From the NCBI RefSeq assembly GCF_934643405.1, contig NZ_CAKUCL010000199.1:1-13220 (forward strand): DNA of 13,220 bases. The letters are read 5' to 3'. The stretch's first letter is position 1; each line of letters starts with the position of its first letter. Shown here piece after piece: positions 1 through 5,989 of this stretch. The position numbers and the translations under genes are program-made. The notes beneath the pieces were generated by a model. That model was not told the origin of the DNA. It did not search any database and saw only the letters and a program-made list of their open reading frames with translations. The DNA comes from an uncultured Actinoplanes sp. GTDB taxonomy: Bacteria > Actinomycetota > Actinomycetes > Mycobacteriales > Micromonosporaceae.

Positions 1-302
1 CGAGGAGGCAGGCGAGGCGGCAGCCACCGGGACAGGAGCCGCCGGTCAGGACGCGTGTCCCGCTGCGCCCGAAAGGTTCCGTCCCGCCGGCACTCCACAA
101 CAGACGGTTCCGCTTACCGAGGAGGGCACGATTTCGCCGGAGGAGGCGCGCCGTCCGCCGCCTCAAATCTCCACGCAGAGGATGGGGGAGGGCGGACTGA
201 CGGCAGCCCCGGCCGCCGACGGAACCGCCACCACGATCGCGCTGCGCGAAGCCCCGGGCCCGTGTCGATCCCGCGCATGTGGGTGGCGACCGGGCCGGGC
301 GG
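1..302. other. left-edge stretch without a supportable gene
   Basis: This 302-base stretch lies downstream of the regulator's stop codon. Plus-strand frames 1 and 2 are both open from the window edge and run into the antisense of the regulator gene. Their translations are low-complexity (Ala, Gly, Pro, Arg), show no domain I recognise, and lack the very strong third-position GC of the genes further right. They are therefore most likely chance open frames in GC-rich DNA. A short palindrome (237-249) and one copy of the core GTCAGGAC (45-52) are the only small signals I noticed. The tail of a disordered protein entering from the left cannot be excluded. Confidence 0.5.
237..249. other. short GC palindrome 3' of the regulator gene
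   Basis: TCGCGCTGCGCGA is a perfect 6-1-6 inverted repeat, 54 bases beyond the stop codon of the minus-strand regulator gene. As RNA it would fold into about a 5-bp stem with a 3-nt loop. No T-run follows on the minus strand, so it is at best a weak factor-independent terminator. It may be chance in GC-rich DNA. Confidence 0.2.
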
Positions 303-1058
303 TCAGCCTGCGGAGAGGTTCAGTTCGAAGCTGTAGCGGCTTGCGCGGTACAGGTGGCTGCCGTATTCCAAGGCCCGGCCGCCGGCGTCCCACGCGGTGC
401 GGGTCATCGTCAGCAACGACGCGCCTCGCTTCTCGTCGAGCGTTCGCGCCTCGGCGGCGGTGGCCGAACGCGCGCCGATCACCTGGGTCGCTATGCGTGG
501 GACGTGGCCTGCCCGGCGCAGCAGCTCGTAGAGGCCTCGCTCCGCCAAGTCCTCGCGGGTGAGCGGGAGGACGTCGAGCGGGATCGCGTTGTGCATCAGG
601 GCCAGAGGCTCGTTGCCGGCGTAGCGCAGCCGCTCGATCCAGGTGACCTCGGTGCCGGCCGGGATCTGCAGGGCCGAGGCGATCACGTCGGAGGCGGGCG
701 TCGTGCGCAGGTCGAGGACCTCGGTGCGGGGCTCGCGGTCCCCGGCGATCAGGTCGTCGTAGAGGCTGGAGAGCTCGACCGGGCGGCGGACCTTCGGGTG
801 CACCACCTGGGTGCCGACCCCGCGCTTGCGGACGAGCATGCCGCGCTCCACCAGGTACTGGATGGCGCGGCGGGTCGTGGGGCGCGACACCCCCAGGCGT
901 TCGGCCAGGTCGACCTCGTTCTCGATGCGCGCGCCGACCCCGATCACGCCCTTCTCGATCAGCTCCTGCAGGCGCGTGGCCACCTGGTAGTACAGCGGCA
1001 CCGGGCTGGTCCGGTCGAGCTCCACCGGACGCACCGGGCTGCGCGGCGACGACGTCAC
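303..1058 (-). CDS. iolR: GntR-family (HutC/UTRA type) transcriptional regulator, probable inositol operon regulator
   Basis: This is a 251-residue DNA-binding regulator transcribed divergently from the inositol operon, probably repressing it and itself until an inositol-derived ligand binds. An N-terminal winged helix-turn-helix (about residues 20-86) contains LAERLGVSRPTTRRAI, followed by the wing RKRGVGTQV. A UTRA-type ligand domain follows (about 105-245). The length is usual for HutC-subfamily GntR proteins. I chose the GTG at 1058 because a G6 run (1063-1068) lies 4 nt upstream and the product then begins shortly before the conserved SPVPLYYQ. The upstream ATG at 1115 would put the likely operator (1080-1093) inside the gene. 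Corynebacterium glutamicum IolR is also a GntR-type protein next to iolC. The family call is firm; the role as IolR is inferred from position and operator. Confidence 0.88.
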   Translation of the reverse strand: MTSSPRSPVRPVELDRTSPVPLYYQVATRLQELIEKGVIGVGARIENEVDLAERLGVSRPTTRRAIQYLVERGMLVRKRGVGTQVVHPKVRRPVELSSLYDDLIAGDREPRTEVLDLRTTPASDVIASALQIPAGTEVTWIERLRYAGNEPLALMHNAIPLDVLPLTREDLAERGLYELLRRAGHVPRIATQVIGARSATAAEARTLDEKRGASLLTMTRTAWDAGGRALEYGSHLYRASRYSFELNLSAG

Positions 1059-1079
1059 GGCACCCCCCAAGTTTTTCAG

Positions 1080-1093
1080 TTTGTCAGGACAAA
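1080..1093. promoter_or_regulatory. probable GntR/IolR operator (perfect 6-2-6 inverted repeat)
   Basis: TTTGTCAGGACAAA consists of TTTGTC and its exact complement GACAAA around a 2-bp centre. Symmetry of this size suits a dimeric GntR protein. The minus-strand core TGTCCTGACA fits the motif KGWCHTRACA that I recall being reported for C. glutamicum IolR. It lies 22 bp upstream of the regulator start and 4 bp before a -35-like element facing iolC, so binding could control both directions. Symmetry and position are seen directly; the binding protein is inferred. Confidence 0.7.
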
Positions 1094-1096
1094 GTA

Positions 1097-1125
1097 TTGA
1101 CCTGGAAGCCCTCACGTTATTACAT
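1097..1125 (+). promoter_or_regulatory. candidate promoter for the iol operon
   Basis: TTGACC (1097-1102) matches a sigma-70-type -35 at five of six positions and abuts the putative operator. The -10 is unclear. TATTAC (1118-1123) is the better match but only 15 bp away; TTACAT (1120-1125) has 17-bp spacing but a poor sequence. If correct, transcription starts near 1130 and leaves a leader of about 190 nt before iolC. Confidence 0.35.
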
Positions 1126-1144
1126 CGACATCAGCAAACCTAGC

Positions 1145-1167
1145 GTCGCCGGGCTACTACCGGCGGC
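1145..1167 (+). other. leader hairpin upstream of the repeat array
   Basis: CGCCGG (1147-1152) and CCGGCG (1160-1165) form a perfect 6-bp stem around a 7-nt loop. A G-T wobble and one more G-C pair (1145/1167) can extend it. No T-run follows, so it is not a typical intrinsic terminator. It would fall early in the iolC leader RNA if the promoter call is right. It could be an RNA structure or simply GC-rich chance. Confidence 0.3.
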
Positions 1168-1190
1168 TACATCTCCTCTTCATCGCGCCG

Positions 1191-1268
1191 TGACGAAGCG
1201 CCATGACGAAGCGCCGCAACCGAACGCCGCAACCGAACGTCGTCAACGAACGTCGCAACAGAACGCCG
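1191..1268 (+). repeat. 13-bp tandem repeat array, six units
   Basis: Six consecutive 13-mers occupy 1191-1203, 1204-1216, 1217-1229, 1230-1242, 1243-1255 and 1256-1268, with consensus close to CAACCGAACGYCG. The first two units are the most alike to each other (TGACGAAGCGCC followed by A or G), and units three and four differ at a single base. A degenerate seventh may follow (1269-1281). A 13-bp period is not a multiple of three, so the repetition is not an amino-acid repeat. The array lies in the iolC leader, ending 45 bp before the GGAGG. Confidence 0.75.
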
Positions 1269-1324
1269 CAATGAGGCAACCGCTTCTGACCATCTGCCGA
1301 GAGCTGGGCTCCGGAGGTTCGCGC

Positions 1325-2386
1325 ATGCCCGCACATGAGGTACTGACGATGGGACGCATCGGCGTCGACCTGTACCCACAACAGGTCGGGGTCTCGCTGC
1401 GCGAGGTGCGGACCTTTGCCAAGTTCCTGGGTGGCAGCGCGTCCAACGTGGCGGTGGCGGCGGCTCGCCACGGCCGGCGGTCGGCGGTGATCACGCGGAC
1501 CGGTGACGATCCGTTCGGCGCTTTCCTGCACGACGCGCTGCGGGGGTTCGGCGTCGACGACCGGTTCGTCACGCCGGTGGCGGGGCTGCCGACGCCGGTC
1601 ACGTTCTGCGAGATCTTCCCGCCGGACGACTTCCCGCTGTATTTCTATCGCTATCCGAAGGCGCCCGACCTGGAGATCCACGAGGCGGAGCTCGATCTCG
1701 ACGCCATCCGCGACGCCGACATCTTCTGGGTCACCGGCACGGGACTTTCTCAGGAGCCTTCCCGTACGGCGACCCTCGCGGCCCTGAAACATCGCAATAA
1801 GTCGGGCATGACCGTGTTCGACCTGGACTATCGACCTATGTTCTGGGATTCGCGCGAGGAGGCGCGCCGCTGGTACGAGCAGGCCTTGCCGTACGCGACG
1901 GTCGCCGTCGGCAACCTCGACGAGGCCGACACCGCCGTGGGCCGTCGCAAGCCGTCCGAGGCGGCGGCCGCTCTCCACGACGCCGGAGTCACGCTCGCCG
2001 TCGTCAAGCAGGGCCCGGCCGGGGTGCTCGCCTCGGAGCAGGGCCGCGGCGAGGTCGAGGTGCCGCCGGTCCCGGTCGAGGTGGTCAACGGCCTCGGCGC
2101 CGGCGACGCCTTCGGCGGGGCGCTGTGCCACGGGCTGCTGTCCGGCTGGGATCTCGAGGCGACGATGCGCTTCGCCAACGCCGCCGGAGCCATCGTCGCC
2201 TCGCGCCTGTCGTGCGCGGATGCGATGCCCACGGAGGAGGAGGTGCGCGCGTTGCTGCGCGGAGAGGTGGTCCCGGAAAGGGAGGCCGCCGCCGGCCCGG
2301 GCGGCGGAGGCGGGGCCGCAAGCGGGAGAGGCCGCTCAGGCGGCGGCGGAACCCACACCGAGGACGGGGAGAACGCCCATGCCTGA
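1325..2386 (+). CDS. iolC: 5-dehydro-2-deoxygluconokinase (PfkB family)
   Basis: A 353-residue cytoplasmic kinase that phosphorylates 2-deoxy-5-keto-D-gluconate at C6 with ATP, the step before aldol cleavage. The PfkB/ribokinase features are the N-terminal LTMGRIGVDLYP strand, the sugar-binding GGSASNVAVAAARHG, DLDYRPMFW in mid-protein, and the C-terminal GLGAGDAF with catalytic Asp261. The ATG at 1325 is favoured because GGAGG lies 7 nt upstream and the product starts MPAHEVLTMGR as in relatives. The frame stays open upstream to about 1097, but that part crosses the repeat array and operator. After the kinase core (about residue 315) there is an odd Gly-rich tail of about 35 residues, whose end overlaps the next gene by 8 nt. 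It is the first gene of the operon. Confidence 0.93.
   Translation: MPAHEVLTMGRIGVDLYPQQVGVSLREVRTFAKFLGGSASNVAVAAARHGRRSAVITRTGDDPFGAFLHDALRGFGVDDRFVTPVAGLPTPVTFCEIFPPDDFPLYFYRYPKAPDLEIHEAELDLDAIRDADIFWVTGTGLSQEPSRTATLAALKHRNKSGMTVFDLDYRPMFWDSREEARRWYEQALPYATVAVGNLDEADTAVGRRKPSEAAAALHDAGVTLAVVKQGPAGVLASEQGRGEVEVPPVPVEVVNGLGAGDAFGGALCHGLLSGWDLEATMRFANAAGAIVASRLSCADAMPTEEEVRALLRGEVVPEREAAAGPGGGGGAASGRGRSGGGGTHTEDGENAHA
2286..2307 (+). other. strong GC hairpin inside the 3' end of iolC
   Basis: CCGCCGCC (2286-2293) and GGCGGCGG (2300-2307) form a perfect 8-bp, all-GC stem around a 6-nt loop. It lies in the Gly-rich tail of iolC, about 70 nt before the next start codon. No T-run follows. It might act on mRNA stability or on relative expression of iolC and later genes; chance in GC-rich codons is the alternative. 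Confidence 0.35.
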
Positions 2387-3236
2387 CCTGGACGCCCTGC
2401 TCGACGCCCGGACCCGCCGGCCGGCCGCCATCGCCGCGGCCGCGGTCGCCCGCCGCCGGCCCGGCTCGCTGTTCGGCCCGCACGGCAAGCTGATGATCAT
2501 TGCGGCGGATCACCCGGCCCGTGGCGCGCTGCGGGCCGGCGACGACCCGCTCGCCATGGCCAACCGGGTCGACCTGCTCGACCGCATCGCCACCGCCCTG
2601 CAGCGGCCGGGCGTCAACGGCGTCCTCGGCACCCCGGACATCCTCGAGGACCTGCTGCTGCTCGGCGCGCTCGACGACAAGGTCGTCATCGGCTCGATGA
2701 ACCGCGGCGGCCTGGCCGGCACCGCCTTCGAGATCGACGACCGGTTCACCGCCTACGACGCCGGCAGCATCGCCGCGGCCGGCTTCGAGGGCGGCAAGAT
2801 GCTGCTGCGGATCGACCCGGACGACCCGGGCACGGTCGCCACCCTGCAGGCGTGCGGGGCCGCGGTCGGCGCCCTCGCCGCGCGCCACCGGATGGCGATG
2901 GTGGAGCCGTTCATGTCGCACCGGGTCGACGGCCGCGTCCGCAACGAACTGACCGCCGACGCGATGATCCGGGCCACCTCGGTCGCCGCCGGCCTGGGTC
3001 CCACCTCGGCGTACACGTGGCTCAAGGTGCCCGTGGTGCCGGACATGGAACGGGTCATGGCGGCGACCACCCTTCCGGCGCTGATCCTCGGCGGCGACGC
3101 CGAGGCCGCGTACGGGGAATGGAGCAAGGCGTTGAGTCTGCCGACCGTGCAGGGCCTGGTGATCGGCCGTTCGCTGCTGTACCCGGCGAGCGGGAGCGTC
3201 GCGGACGCCGTGGACCGGGCGGTGGGGCTGCTATGA
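2379..3236 (+). CDS. Cgl0158-family (beta/alpha)8-barrel protein, candidate deoxy-keto-gluconate-phosphate aldolase
   Basis: A 285-residue protein resembling the DeoC/FbaB (DhnA-like) class I aldolase superfamily, and the Cgl0158-type proteins that follow iolC in actinobacterial inositol clusters. Visible features are IIAADHPARG (Asp44-His45-Pro46, comparable to the DHG of DhnA-type aldolases), GGKMLLRIDP (Lys140), MVEPFMSHR, and YTWLKVPVV with Lys216 placed where a Schiff-base lysine is expected. The start ATG follows GGGGAG at a 7-nt spacing and overlaps the end of iolC by 8 nt. No class II IolJ-type aldolase occurs in the window, so I infer this protein cleaves 2-deoxy-5-keto-gluconate 6-phosphate to DHAP and malonic semialdehyde. 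The family call is good; the reaction is unproven. Confidence 0.8.
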   Translation: MPDLDALLDARTRRPAAIAAAAVARRRPGSLFGPHGKLMIIAADHPARGALRAGDDPLAMANRVDLLDRIATALQRPGVNGVLGTPDILEDLLLLGALDDKVVIGSMNRGGLAGTAFEIDDRFTAYDAGSIAAAGFEGGKMLLRIDPDDPGTVATLQACGAAVGALAARHRMAMVEPFMSHRVDGRVRNELTADAMIRATSVAAGLGPTSAYTWLKVPVVPDMERVMAATTLPALILGGDAEAAYGEWSKALSLPTVQGLVIGRSLLYPASGSVADAVDRAVGLL

Positions 3237-4129
3237 CGACGAGGGCTCGGGTCAACCCGGTGATGCCCCGCGGCAGCACCGCGGCGAAGCCGTTCGAGGC
3301 CGTGGTGACCCCGGAGAACGCCGGCTGGCGGTACAGCGGGCTGCGCGTGCTCGACCTGCCGATCGGCGCACGGGCCCGGTTCTACACCGGGCCGGACGAG
3401 ATGCTGGTCCTCCCGCTGTCCGGCAGTTGCGACGTGACGTGTGACGACGAGCGGATGACGCTGACCGGGCGCCGGTCGGTCTTCTCCCGGGTGACCGACT
3501 TCGCGTACGTGCCGAGGGACTCCACGGTCACCGTGCGGGCGCCGAACGGCGGCCGTTTCGCGCTGCCCGCCGCCCGGGCCACCCGCCAGCTGCCCTTCCG
3601 GTACGGCCCGGCCGAGAACGTGCAGGTCGAGTTGCGGGGCGCGGGGCAGGCGAGCCGCCAGGTGAACAACTTCTGCACCCCGGGGGTGTTCGAGGCGGAC
3701 CGTCTCATCGCCTGCGAGGTGCTCACCCCGGGCGGCAACTGGTCGTCGTACCCGCCGCACAAGCACGACGAGGAGGTCGACGGCGAGACCAGCCTCGAGG
3801 AGATCTACTACTTCGAGGTCGCGCCGTCCCCGGCCGGCGGTCACGGGCACGCGTTCCAGCGGGTGTACGGGCATCCGGACCGCCCGATCGACGTGTGCTG
3901 CGAGGTGCGCAGCGGCGACGTGGTGCTGATCCCGTACGGCTGGCACGGACCGTCGATGGCCTCGCCCGGCTACGACCTCTACTACCTCAACGTGATGGCC
4001 GGTCCGGGCGCGCGGGCGTGGCAGGTCCGCGACGACCCGGCACACGGCTGGGTGCGCGACTCGTGGGCCGGTGTGCCGATGGATCCGCGGCTCCCGCTGA
4101 GCTCGGTCAAGGAAAGGACGCGTTCGTGA
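3233..4129 (+). CDS. iolB: 5-deoxy-glucuronate isomerase
   Basis: A 298-residue cupin-type enzyme that converts 5-deoxy-D-glucuronate to 2-deoxy-5-keto-D-gluconate, the substrate of IolC. The C-terminal half carries the IolB/KduI metal site: YPPHKHDE (His176, His178), LEEIYYFEV (Glu190) and PYGWHGP (His238). The N-terminal half is a second, degenerate beta-barrel. The length is close to that of known IolB proteins, slightly longer at the N-terminus. The ATG at 3233 shares ATGA with the preceding stop codon and has GGTGGGG just upstream. An ATG at 3263 is possible but has no visible ribosome site. The end overlaps iolD by 4 nt. Confidence 0.95.
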   Translation: MTTRARVNPVMPRGSTAAKPFEAVVTPENAGWRYSGLRVLDLPIGARARFYTGPDEMLVLPLSGSCDVTCDDERMTLTGRRSVFSRVTDFAYVPRDSTVTVRAPNGGRFALPAARATRQLPFRYGPAENVQVELRGAGQASRQVNNFCTPGVFEADRLIACEVLTPGGNWSSYPPHKHDEEVDGETSLEEIYYFEVAPSPAGGHGHAFQRVYGHPDRPIDVCCEVRSGDVVLIPYGWHGPSMASPGYDLYYLNVMAGPGARAWQVRDDPAHGWVRDSWAGVPMDPRLPLSSVKERTRS

Positions 4130-5979
4130 GACTCACCGTGGCGCAGGCCGTCGTGCGGTTCCTCGCCAACCAGTGGACCGAGCGGGACGGCGTGGAGCGG
4201 CGCGCGATCGCCGGCTGCTTCGGCATCTTCGGGCACGGCAACGTGGCCGGCGTCGGGCAGGCGTTGCTGCAGGCCCAGCGGACCCGGGAGGCGGACCTGC
4301 CGTACCACCTGGCCCGCAACGAGCAGGCGATGGTGCATGCCGCGGTCGGCTACGCCCGGATGACCAACCGGCTCTCCGCGATGGCGTGCACCGCGTCGAT
4401 CGGGCCCGGCTCGACCAACATGCTCACCGGCGCCGCGCTGGCCACGGTGAACCGGATCCCGGTGCTGCTGCTGCCGTCGGACGTCTTCGCCACTCGCGCG
4501 GCCTCGCCCGTACTCCAGGAACTGGAGGATCCGCGCAGCTGTGACGTGAGCGTCAATGACGCGTTCCGGCCGCTGTCGAGGTTCTTCGACCGGGTCTGGC
4601 GGCCCGAGCAGCTGCCGTCGGCGCTGCTCGCCGCGATGCGCGTGCTGACCGATCCCGCGGAGACCGGTGCGGTCACGATCTGCCTGCCGCAGGACGTGCA
4701 GGCCGAGGCGGGGGACTTCCCGGAGGAGCTGTTCGCCAAGCGGGTCTGGCACGTGGCCCGGCCGATCGCCGAGCCGTCGTTCGTCGAGCGGGCCGCCGCG
4801 GCGATCCGCAGCGCGCGCAAGCCGCTGCTGATCGCCGGCGGGGGTGTCGTCTACGCCGAGGCGTCCGCCGAGCTGGACCACTTCGCGCGCGAGACCGGCA
4901 TCCCGGTGGCCGACACGCAGGCCGGCAAGGGCGCGCTGAGCTGGGACCACCCGAACTCGGTGGGCGGGGTCGGCTCCACCGGGACACCGGTGGCCAACCG
5001 CCTGGCCCGCGACGCGGACGTCATCATCGGCGTGGGCACCCGCTACAGCGATTTCACCACCGCTTCCCGTACGGCGTTCCAGCACCCCGACGTGAAGTTC
5101 GTCAACATCAATGTGGCGTCGTTCGACGCGGCCAAGGAATCGGCGTTCCCGATCGTGGCGGACGCCCGGTCCGGTCTCGACGCGTTGCGCGCGGCCCTGT
5201 CCGGGGCGAGCTGGCCGCGCGACTACGCCGCGGATGTCGAGGCGTGGCAGCGGACGGTGGACGAGACCTACCGGATGGGGCACAGCCCGCTGCCGGCGCA
5301 GGCCGAGGTGATCGGGGTGGTCAACGACGAGTGCGGCGAGCGGGACGTGGTGGTGCAGGCGGCCGGCAGCATGCCGGGCGACCTGCAGCTGCTGTGGCGG
5401 GCCCGCGACCCGAAGCAGTACCACGTCGAGTACGGCTACTCCTGCATGGGCTTCGAGATCGCCGGCGCCCTCGGGATCAAGATGGCCGACCCGAGCCGCG
5501 AGGTGTTCGCCCTGGTCGGCGACGGGTCGTACCTGATGATGGCGCAGGAGATCGTCACCTCGGTGGCCGAGGGCGTGAAGCTGATCGTCGTCCTCGTGCA
5601 GAACCAGGGCTTCGCCTCGATCGGCGCGCTGTCCGAGTCGCTCGGCTCGCAGCGGTTCGGCACCAGCTACCGCTTCCGCAGCGACGACCAGGACTACGCC
5701 GGGTCGTACCTGCCGGTGGATCTCGCCGCGAACGCGGAGAGCCTGGGCGCGCAGGTCATCCGGTGCCGCACCATCGCCGACCTGCGCGACGGGCTGAAAC
5801 GGGCCCGCGAGGCCGACCGCACCACGGTGGTGCACATCGACACCGATCCGCTGTCGCCGGTGCCGTCCTCCGAGTCCTGGTGGGACGTGCCGGTCTCCGA
5901 AGTCTCCGAACTGTCCTCGACGCGCGACGCGCGCGAAACCTACGCGGCCGCCAAGCGCCGGCAGCGGCTCTACCTCTAG
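4126..5979 (+). CDS. iolD: 3D-(3,5/4)-trihydroxycyclohexane-1,2-dione hydrolase (ThDP-dependent)
   Basis: A 617-residue thiamine-diphosphate enzyme that opens the cyclitol ring, hydrolysing trihydroxycyclohexane-1,2-dione to 5-deoxyglucuronate. It has the three-domain layout of the acetolactate synthase superfamily. The N-terminal Pyr domain has the cofactor-activating Glu66 in HLARNEQAM. A central domain covers about residues 200-350. The C-terminal PP domain has GDGSYLMMAQE (GDG 465-467) and Asn493 in VQNQGF as the metal/diphosphate motif. The length is slightly below that of Bacillus IolD (about 637). The start is GTG in a GTGA overlap with iolB, with AGGA 7 nt upstream. The stop codon begins the AGGGA that serves as ribosome site for the next gene. 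Confidence 0.95.
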   Translation: MRLTVAQAVVRFLANQWTERDGVERRAIAGCFGIFGHGNVAGVGQALLQAQRTREADLPYHLARNEQAMVHAAVGYARMTNRLSAMACTASIGPGSTNMLTGAALATVNRIPVLLLPSDVFATRAASPVLQELEDPRSCDVSVNDAFRPLSRFFDRVWRPEQLPSALLAAMRVLTDPAETGAVTICLPQDVQAEAGDFPEELFAKRVWHVARPIAEPSFVERAAAAIRSARKPLLIAGGGVVYAEASAELDHFARETGIPVADTQAGKGALSWDHPNSVGGVGSTGTPVANRLARDADVIIGVGTRYSDFTTASRTAFQHPDVKFVNINVASFDAAKESAFPIVADARSGLDALRAALSGASWPRDYAADVEAWQRTVDETYRMGHSPLPAQAEVIGVVNDECGERDVVVQAAGSMPGDLQLLWRARDPKQYHVEYGYSCMGFEIAGALGIKMADPSREVFALVGDGSYLMMAQEIVTSVAEGVKLIVVLVQNQGFASIGALSESLGSQRFGTSYRFRSDDQDYAGSYLPVDLAANAESLGAQVIRCRTIADLRDGLKRAREADRTTVVHIDTDPLSPVPSSESWWDVPVSEVSELSSTRDARETYAAAKRRQRLYL

Positions 5980-5989
5980 GGAATCAGCC

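Larger units (their letters stand above)
1059..1324. promoter_or_regulatory. divergent intergenic control region between regulator and iolC
   Basis: This 266-bp gap is the only sizeable noncoding space next to the operon, so the promoters of both the regulator and the operon should lie here. From left to right it holds the regulator's G-rich ribosome site (1063-1068), the inverted repeat 1080-1093, a -35-like TTGACC (1097-1102), an AT-rich patch (1117-1125), a leader hairpin (1145-1167), a 13-bp tandem repeat array (1191-1268) and the iolC Shine-Dalgarno GGAGG (1313-1317). Its left part is visibly more AT-rich than the rest of the window. Confidence 0.8.

Noticed and set aside
237..249. Intrinsic terminator for the regulator gene
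   Set aside because: The palindrome is short with a 1-nt centre and has no T-run on the minus strand, so I list it only as a palindrome.
55..336. 93-codon plus-strand frame at the left edge
   Set aside because: No ribosome site or recognisable domain, Arg/Gly-rich composition, and overlap with the 3' end of the regulator gene.
2..562. Plus-strand frame open from the left edge, with an ATG at 182
   Set aside because: It runs antisense through the regulator gene, has low-complexity Ala/Gly/Arg/Pro content and lacks the third-position GC bias of the real genes.
1059..1115. N-terminal extension of the regulator to the ATG at 1115
   Set aside because: It would place the palindromic operator inside the coding region; the GTG at 1058 has a G-rich ribosome site and gives the normal family start.
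1191..1281. CRISPR array
   Set aside because: Units are 13 bp, directly adjacent, imperfect and without spacers; no cas gene is nearby.
1097..1324. Upstream extension of iolC in the same frame (TTG 1097, GTG 1190, ATG 1271)
   Set aside because: The added residues cover the promoter and 13-bp repeats and match nothing in the kinase family; the ATG at 1325 has GGAGG at 7 nt and gives the expected N-terminus.
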